A DNA stretch of 64,000 bases from Lepidostoma basale. Its lineage: Eukaryota; Arthropoda; Insecta; Trichoptera; Lepidostomatidae. A model generated the notes under the pieces. It was not told where the DNA came from, made no database searches, and saw nothing but the letters and a program-made list of their open reading frames with translations. The translations under genes and the position numbers were made by a program. Each line of letters starts with the position of its first letter. Positions within the stretch are counted from its first letter, which is position 1. The DNA is taken from assembly GCA_022606425.2 (NCBI GenBank), contig JAHDVF020000851.1, forward strand, positions 1 through 64,000. The letters are read 5' to 3'. Positions 57,935 to 64,000 of the stretch are shown here, piece after piece.

Positions 57935-59032
57935 TAGTGAATAGAGATAAACTGTGGTCAATCTTGTCCGAATACGGGGTGAGCACAAAACTGATACGGG
58001 CGGTCGCTTCTCTCTACGAAGGAAATACTGCCAGTGTTAGGGTAAATGGGGACATCACGCCATGGTTTGATATCACAAAGGGTGTTAAGCAGGGCTGCGT
58101 GATGTCTCCATGGTTGTTAAATCTGTATATGGACAAGTGTATAAAATAACTGAAAGGAATAAATGCTGATGCTAAGATGAGTGATTTGTCTGTAAATTGT
58201 CTGCTCTACGCAGACGATGCCGTTCTCGTTGCGGTTAGTGCGGACGAATTAAAAGTCTTGGTGTCGAGAATGTATGAGGTATGCAAGTCAAATGATTTAA
58301 TGGTGAATGTCGGAAAGTCAAAGGTAATGGTTTTTGAAAGGGAAGAGCAAATGACAGTTTGTAATATAAATGTGAACGAAGAGAACTTGGAACAGGTGAG
58401 GGAATCAAAGCAGATGGCCGAACGGATAGTGACGTCGAATAAGGGTTGGTGCGGGTAACAAAGAATGGAGCTTTAATAATAGTTATTGGAACCAAGAATC
58501 TATGAATGAAAGCGAAAACAGCTGGTCCGAAAACATTCTGGTCCCATCCCTAATGTATGGACTAAGCATCCTATACATGGAACTGGCAGAAGAAGGATGA
58601 AAGCAGAATAAATGCGGTAGAGATGAGGTCCCTAAGACGTATGTGTGGTAGAACGATATACGACAGAATCTCAAATGCTGATATAAGAAAGGAATGTAGA
58701 GCGGAGAAAGGTATTATGAACAAATTATGAAAGGATCGCTGCGATGGTTCGGACATATGGAACGCATGGACGGAGAAAGAATGGTTAAGAAAGTATAGTT
58801 AATGATGTAAAAGGAGTACGGAGTCGAGGCAGACCAAGGAAAACATGGCATGACCAAATTAATCAAATTTTAATGCTTGGTCATTTTAGAAGTCGGATGA
58901 ATCGACGTGCGTGTATGACTCGTTGTATGAATATGGAGGAAGCTAGAGAGGTTTGTCAGGATAGAGTAGTGTCGCGGTCCATTCTCTTTGCGTACTCTTG
59001 CGGGGAAACGGCGTGATGGTTTGTTTGTTTAT
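57935..59032 (+). mobile_element. LINE-A copy with RT YADD motif
   Basis: The most 5'-extended LINE-A copy seen. The first frame codes DKLWSILSEYGVSTKLIRAV, NTASVRVNGDITPWFDITKG and VKQGCVMSPWLLNLYMDKCI (RT motif with GVKQGCVMSP). After one stop, a frame codes NCLLYADDAVLVAVSADELK, holding the catalytic YADD, and SKVMVFEREE. Frameshifted pieces of the PTLMYG, RSLRRMC and RKTWHDQ regions follow. It ends gaaacggcgtgatggtttgt and (GTTT)n. It lies between the divergent TMEM208 and ZDHHC genes. Confidence 0.9.
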
Positions 59033-59459
59033 AAATTAAAGGATTAAAGCATATGTAGAGAGGAATGGTAAAAATAAAAATCTTCAATGAATAGCAAGTT
59101 TCTGAAATTAACTAAATTGATTAAAAGTAATTAAACCTAAAAAAAAACTGAAAGTTTATGTGGGGGATTGAAAAATATGAATATAATTTAATTTCAATTA
59201 AAATAAATATTTTTACGTACTTATTATACATATTTTTGGAATATATCCAATCGGTTTTCGTGAGAAAAATAATTTGATACACAATAAATCCATTGTGGGA
59301 TGACAAAGGATTTTAATTTCGACCAAACCTAAATTTCGTTAATAATTTTTCTAACATTTCCTTACACCAATTCATTTCAGAAAATTAAATTAATAAGTAC
59401 GATCACCATTCAATAAATGTTATCTTTCTGTCAAGATGTATACATTATCTATGGTTATA
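59033..59459. other. AT-rich, no gene seen
   Basis: Intergenic DNA upstream of ZDHHC. Confidence 0.4.
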
Positions 59460-59501
59460 ATTTATTCTATGGACTGAGGACGAATACGCAAGTCGCAAGT
59501 C
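59460..59501 (+). promoter_or_regulatory. Possible non-coding first exon of ZDHHC
   Basis: ggactgaggacgaatacgca to aagtcGTGAGTAAC, with a second donor-like GTGAGTG at 59514. A strong acceptor (tttctttgcttcag) at ~61600, 38 bp before the ZDHHC start codon, needs such an upstream donor. Position inferred only. Confidence 0.3.
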
Positions 59502-59515
59502 GTGAGTAACTTGGT

Positions 59516-60480
59516 GAGTGACATTTTTTGTATTTAATGTTTTTAATTATTATACTGTATTATAGATTAAATATATGCGTAGATATCTTATTTTTGTAAA
59601 TTAATAATAATTGGTGCGTCTCGTTTTATTCAACCGGGTTCTCGTATATCAGTAAAAAAAATATTTTTTTGGAACATCACTTATATCTAAAAAAAACACA
59701 CCTGTGTTAAGTTATTTTAACAGTTTTAAAAAAATAACATCTCTAAGATTTGAACACATTTTCCTATTAATTGCTCAATTGAGCATGCTTTGTTTAAATG
59801 TGAACTTTTATTCATTCTTAATTTGCGAAGGGTAAGGCGGATATCCACAAATGTCATATTTAAGCATATCGAAAAAATATCTTATCTTATAGTAGCGAAC
59901 TATATTTAGTTGTTTCAAAATGTGCTTGCTTATTATAAATTTATAAAAATAAATTGACCTGAAATCGGAATAATAATAATAATTATGATTTTGTATTTTT
60001 TATGGCTTCTTAATAATAATTCTTAATCTTTGATTTAAGATAACATTGTTTTTGCATAGTAATTTAATTAAAAATATATATATAACCTAATGCATTGTGG
60101 ATCATAAAATCTAGCCATCACGACGGATGGATAAGCTTCACCAAGTGTATTATTAAAGGATCTTTTTTGGAAGTCAGATGTAAAAAAAATATGATGAGAT
60201 TTTACAAAATTTTGTAATCTTACCAAGTAAATATAAAAATTGATTTGATATTTCAAATAATGAAAATAAATAAATAATAAAATTGTGTATATTTAATTTT
60301 ATGTTTCACTTCGTGGCATGTAATGATAGCACTGAACGGTCAAAACCAATTATTATAAATAATATATATATTTTTTCCATTTTTTACAATGAAATTTTAC
60401 CAAGATGTTTCAATTCATTTTCAACAAAATTAACTCTATTTAAATTTTTAATTATCTTGACCCCCATTGAATGAAAACCC
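59516..60480. other. AT-rich, no gene seen
   Basis: Probable 5' UTR intron of ZDHHC; no repeat recognised. Confidence 0.35.
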
Positions 60481-61150
60481 GCGATTAACAGAATTGGTAG
60501 AAATTCACTCCGCAGACTGAAAATCATGACTCGTGTGTAAGCACGGAATGTTTTTCTTATTATTAAATCAGAATATGGAGGCTTGCCAGAGAAGCATTGG
60601 ACACTTGCATACTCAATCTTTGAAGGATATCGATAATATCAGAGCTAAACAACAGATTCACCGGTACACAAAAAACATGTATCCGAATATCCTATTCCTG
60701 ATGAAAAAAATTTCAACATCGAACAATATCTTAATAAGGGGAATCATCAGGTGTTATCAGAATCAAAGCAGCTCTCGAGAGGTCGCTTAAGTCATTCACA
60801 GATTTCATCCAGCATCAGGGATTATATGATAGGGTTATGTCATATGAAAAGTTTACTGAGGTACATTTATATGCTCAAAGTGTAAATAAAAAGTCCACCC
60901 AGCAGTGTCTAGAAATTCATACATTGAGATTTTTAGAGCTTAAGTTTGGCATTCTGAAAGTTTAGATTTAAATCCAGTGACAACAGTTTGTGGTCTGTAT
61001 AACCTGTAGCAGACATCTAAATTTGAAGAGTCTGAAATAATTTAAAAAAGCAGTTACCAATTTTCCAATGGACATCGTGCATACTGACATTGATGATTGG
61101 GCACTACGTTTTAAAGACCCGTATGAAGGCAAGGCGAGGACATTTTGAAT
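60481..61150 (+). pseudogene. Unidentified frameshifted ORF in ZDHHC 5' intron
   Basis: Three coding-like stretches lie in order in different frames: MEACQRSIGHLHTQSLKDID with NIRAKQQIHRYTKNMYP (from 60572); IKAALERSLKSFTDFIQHQG, LYDRVMSYEKFTEVHLYAQS and CLEIHTLRFLELKFGILKV (to ~60965); then MDIVHTDIDDWALRFKDPYE and a stop near 61150. The amino-acid composition looks protein-like, but I do not recognise the family. Likely a transposon ORF or processed pseudogene. Confidence 0.4.
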
Positions 61151-61637
61151 AAACTGTATGTTTTCATTTAAGATGAATGTGTGTTAGTCTAACAATATAA
61201 TAAATCATTTGTAAGATGCACAGTTTAAACAAATAAAATTTATAGCAATACTAGGTTTAATGTAAGCCTTGAATATAAATTCTTGAATGATATGTAAATT
61301 AATAATTCTCTCCTGTTAACTAGCGAAGCATGTATTTTTTATATACAATATTTGTAGGTTATATTATAAATGCGATTATAAAACTGAAATATTTAATTTA
61401 ATTGCTTAATTAGTTGTTTGGTTACGACTAAATGTGATGAAATTTTACATTGAATATTTTCGGTTATTGCTGTGCATATTTATGCAACATCAATATTGGC
61501 GACATAAATTATGATTGTATTGTAATAACTTGATTATTTTATTCCTTATTTTTTTATAGGCTGTTAAATGTATAATTTTGTTTATTTTTCTTTGCTTCAG
61601 ATGTTCTTTGAATGTTAAAATACTGTAATATAAGAAA

Positions 61638-61715
61638 ATGGAACAATCAACGTTGTACCAAACATTTCCCATAGACTCGGACAAAGATGTGAAATGTTGT
61701 ACTTGGTGTGTTAAG
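61638..61715 (+). CDS. ZDHHC3/7-type palmitoyltransferase, exon 1
   Basis: Starts aagaaaATGG (good context) and codes MEQSTLYQTFPIDSDKDVKC then CTWCVK, followed by GTATAA; 26 codons, phase 0. Joined to exon 2 it reads CVK-DICGIICAG, the N-terminus and first membrane segment of ZDHHC3/7 (GODZ)-like enzymes. These Golgi S-acyltransferases move palmitate from the enzyme cysteine to protein cysteines. An acceptor-like cag lies 38 bp upstream of the ATG, indicating a 5' UTR intron. Confidence 0.85.
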
Positions 61716-61934
61716 GTATAAACAGGTTTTATTATTCTTTTTACTAATGAACTATAATACATCGACTACATAACTTTATTTATAAAGTTTACTCTTCTAT
61801 CAAATGAATCTAGTAATACTAAAAGGAAACTGAAACCGAAAATGAACATAATAGGAAATATCTGTTGAAAGATATACAAGAATAAATTTTTTTTATTAAC
61901 AAAAGTTTCTCATTCCAAAATATTTTTGTTTCAG

Positions 61935-62126
61935 GACATCTGTGGCATAATATGTGCTGGATTGACTTGGGTATTAATTTTGTTTGCCGAGTATGTGGTC
62001 GTATTCATAATACTTGTGCCATCGTCCATGAATTTTCCTATTTACAGCTATTTGAATATGACGGCATTTCAACTGTTTGCCCTCCTAGCATTCACATCTC
62101 ACGTCCGCACTATGTTCACAGATCCC
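61935..62126 (+). CDS. ZDHHC3/7-type palmitoyltransferase, exon 2
   Basis: A 192-nt exon, phase 0, acceptor tttgtttcag, donor GTAAGT. Codes DICGIICAGLTWVLILFAEY, VVVFIILVPSSMNFPIYSYL, NMTAFQLFALLAFTSHVRTM, FTDP. It contains membrane segments 1 and 2 and ends inside the conserved TDPG motif, whose Gly opens the next exon. The cysteine-rich DHHC catalytic exon must lie beyond 64000, so the gene is partial here. A longer open frame through the donor is not used. The start codon is about 4.0 kb from that of TMEM208, with divergent transcription. Confidence 0.93.
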
Positions 62127-63039
62127 GTAAGTTCATTTTTAATATTAATTATTATTTCATTTTATCAATGTACTAAAAACTGTTTGCACCAAGTGATAAA
62201 TATTTTAATATGGTCATCAAGGAGGTCGCTTCCAATAAAAAGTGCACATAGTGCTTGCATTTCAATCACTTTATTGTCATTTAAAAAAATATATATTTAC
62301 TTTTTCCTGCTCTGCTATGTCGTGAGTATGGGTGTGTAGGGAGCAGTTGACATTAATCTTCCCTAACTGATGCAGTCTAACTAGTAAACATTGCTTTTAA
62401 TAACTTTAATGTCTCTTTAATTATGATAAATACTGAAAAATGTCATCAGAAAGAACCCCTTGTAAGAATTACTTATTGTTTATGGTAAAGCAACTAAAAC
62501 TTATTGTTTATGGTAAAGCAACCGTGAAATATAGGTATACATTGCCTTAATGACCTGGCTAAGAATAGTTAAGTTTGTTATTCACCACGTCAATCTAGAT
62601 GCATTTCCATTTCCAATTATCCAATTCAACTGAGTGACGTTGGTTTATTGAATAATTGGATGCATGCATGACCCTCTTTAGCATCATATAATTCAAACTC
62701 ATATTGCAGTCAATCAATGTGTTTGATGAAGCAATTTTATATCAATATTCTTTTAACAATCAATTGATTTTCCTCTTGGCATATTATTGTCCGTTTAGTT
62801 GAATTGATATTGTAATAAATACATTTCTATCATTTCAAATTCTTTTTAATCAAATGATGGATCCGCAATTTATGAAATTGATAAAGGTAAAAAGGGCAAT
62901 TGCAAAATTTTAAATTAATATTTAAAACCTACATAAAAAGTTTTTATGACTGCGTTCCTTAGGACTTTTTTTCACGTTGAAAATTTATAAATTAGTATTG
63001 GCCAATCACAGGCAACATACATTTCTGAAGGCAATAAGC
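62127..63039. other. ZDHHC intron 2, no gene seen
   Basis: AT-rich; cttattgtttatggtaaagc is directly duplicated near 62470-62520. Confidence 0.45.
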
Positions 63040-63294
63040 ATATCGTCACCCCAGAGCAATAGTGAGAATAACCAGTGCCATCTTGACATTATAACAAGCC
63101 GTAATGTTCCTTTGATTATGGTTTGACTTGGTGGAGGCCTTGCACTTATTTGAGTCTCCTAGGGCCTAGGAGACTCAAATAAGTGCAAGGCTTCCACCAA
63201 GTCAAACCATAAACAATATCAAAGGAACATTACGGCTTGTTATAATGTCAAGATGGCACTGGTTATTCTCACTATTGCTCTGGGGTGACGATAT
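63040..63294. mobile_element. 255-bp near-perfect palindrome in ZDHHC intron 2
   Basis: Left arm 63040-63163 and right arm 63165-63294 pair around a single G. They begin atatcgtcaccccagagcaa and return as ttgctctggggtgacgatat. Differences are one substitution and a 6-bp indel. No ORF. Confidence 0.9.
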
Positions 63295-63327
63295 CCCAAA
63301 ACAGTGCGACAAAAACTTATTATAAAA

Positions 63328-63870
63328 GATCATCTCTCGAGGTTCTTCTACATTCATCGTAGCATACACGTTTGTCGATTTTTAGTTTTTCATTAATTTG
63401 GTCATGCCATACTTTCCTTGGTATTCCACAGTTTCTCTTTCCACTAACACTGCTTGTATACAACTTTTAATCATTCTTCTTTCATCAATTCGTTCCATAT
63501 GTCAAAACCATCTCAGAGATCTTTTTTAATTTTACTTATGATGTAATAATCTGCCTCATATTTCTTTCTTATTTCATCATTTGGTATTCTATAATATATC
63601 ATTTTCGCACACATTGTTCTCAGTGATCTCATTTCTATGGCATTTATCTTACTTTCATCTTTCTTTTGCCGGCTCCAAGCTTCACTTCCAAACATAAAGG
63701 TTGGCATTAGAACTCCATTATGTACTCCCATCTTTGCTTCCTATTTGCTTTCTATTTCTATTTGCAGTGATAACTTTGAGAGTGCCATTTATTTTGTTCC
63801 CAGCACTGAATCTTCTTTAAATGTTTTTCTTCATTTTTCCGTCTCTTGTAAACATGCTTCCCATAAATAA
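63328..63870 (-). mobile_element. LINE-A fragment in ZDHHC intron 2
   Basis: Minus-strand frame 63731-63516 codes MGVHNGVLMPTFMFGSEAWS, INAIEMRSLRTMCAKMIYYR, IPNDEIRKKYEADYY. It runs from the NKINGAL-coding region to the GRPRKTW region; the tail is missing. Confidence 0.85.
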
Positions 63871-64000
63871 ATTCGTAAAGCTAATTAGACTTATAAAATT
63901 CAAATTTGGAATAAATAAATGTTTGTGATATTGTGTTGTTACATATATTTGGTGTTGTTTAAGATGTGTTGAATGTTCTTTACAATGAATTGTTTTTATG

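Noticed and set aside
62127..62339. Extension of the ZDHHC ORF past 62126
   Set aside because: A strong GTAAGT donor follows the conserved TDP, and the extension has no family similarity.

Overview
This is nuclear DNA from an insect, most likely a moth or butterfly. It is AT-rich and intron-rich, with long (TA)n tracts. It is packed with decayed non-LTR retrotransposons, two tRNA-derived SINE families, Tc1/mariner elements, foldback MITEs and Penelope-like remnants. Nothing suggests a bacterium, organelle or virus. The order-level assignment is inferred from the general look of the repeats, not from a diagnostic gene.

Only three host genes could be rebuilt from exon structure. (1) A CRAL-TRIO (SEC14-like) lipid-binding protein lies on the minus strand. 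Exons 1-3 are at 31112-30923, 27303-27144 and 17531-17470. The rest of the CRAL-TRIO domain was not found and may lie left of the window. Its first intron appears to use a GC-AG splice pair. (2) A complete four-exon TMEM208 (SND2-type ER membrane protein) gene lies on the minus strand, 57633-50101, and encodes 173 aa. (3) The first two coding exons of a ZDHHC3/7-type palmitoyltransferase lie on the plus strand at 61638-61715 and 61935-62126. The DHHC catalytic exon lies beyond the right edge. Genes 2 and 3 are divergent, and the DNA between them holds a LINE copy with a reverse transcriptase YADD motif.

Most of the rest is repeat. The dominant one, here called LINE-A, has about 30 5'-truncated copies on both strands, ending in (GTTA)n or (GTTT)n. 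Six other LINE tails (called B to G) and a further AAT-tailed one also occur. 0-18 kb: LINE-A, LINE-C, LINE-F, SINE-A pair, Penelope remnant, mariner relic. 18-27 kb: LINE-B, Penelope GIY-YIG remnant, nested palindromes, SINE-B. 27-44 kb: MITEs, foldback repeats, more LINE copies, a putative LTR. 44-50 kb: AT-rich DNA, (TA)n tracts and a 1.4-kb TIR element. 50-57 kb: TMEM208 with two mariners in its introns. 57-64 kb: LINE-A with RT, then ZDHHC.

The most interesting pattern is a shared RNA-like architecture, CUGANGA - one base - stem II - GAAAC - short loop - GUC. It resembles a type I hammerhead ribozyme and recurs in several unrelated-looking repeat families, including the Penelope-like one.
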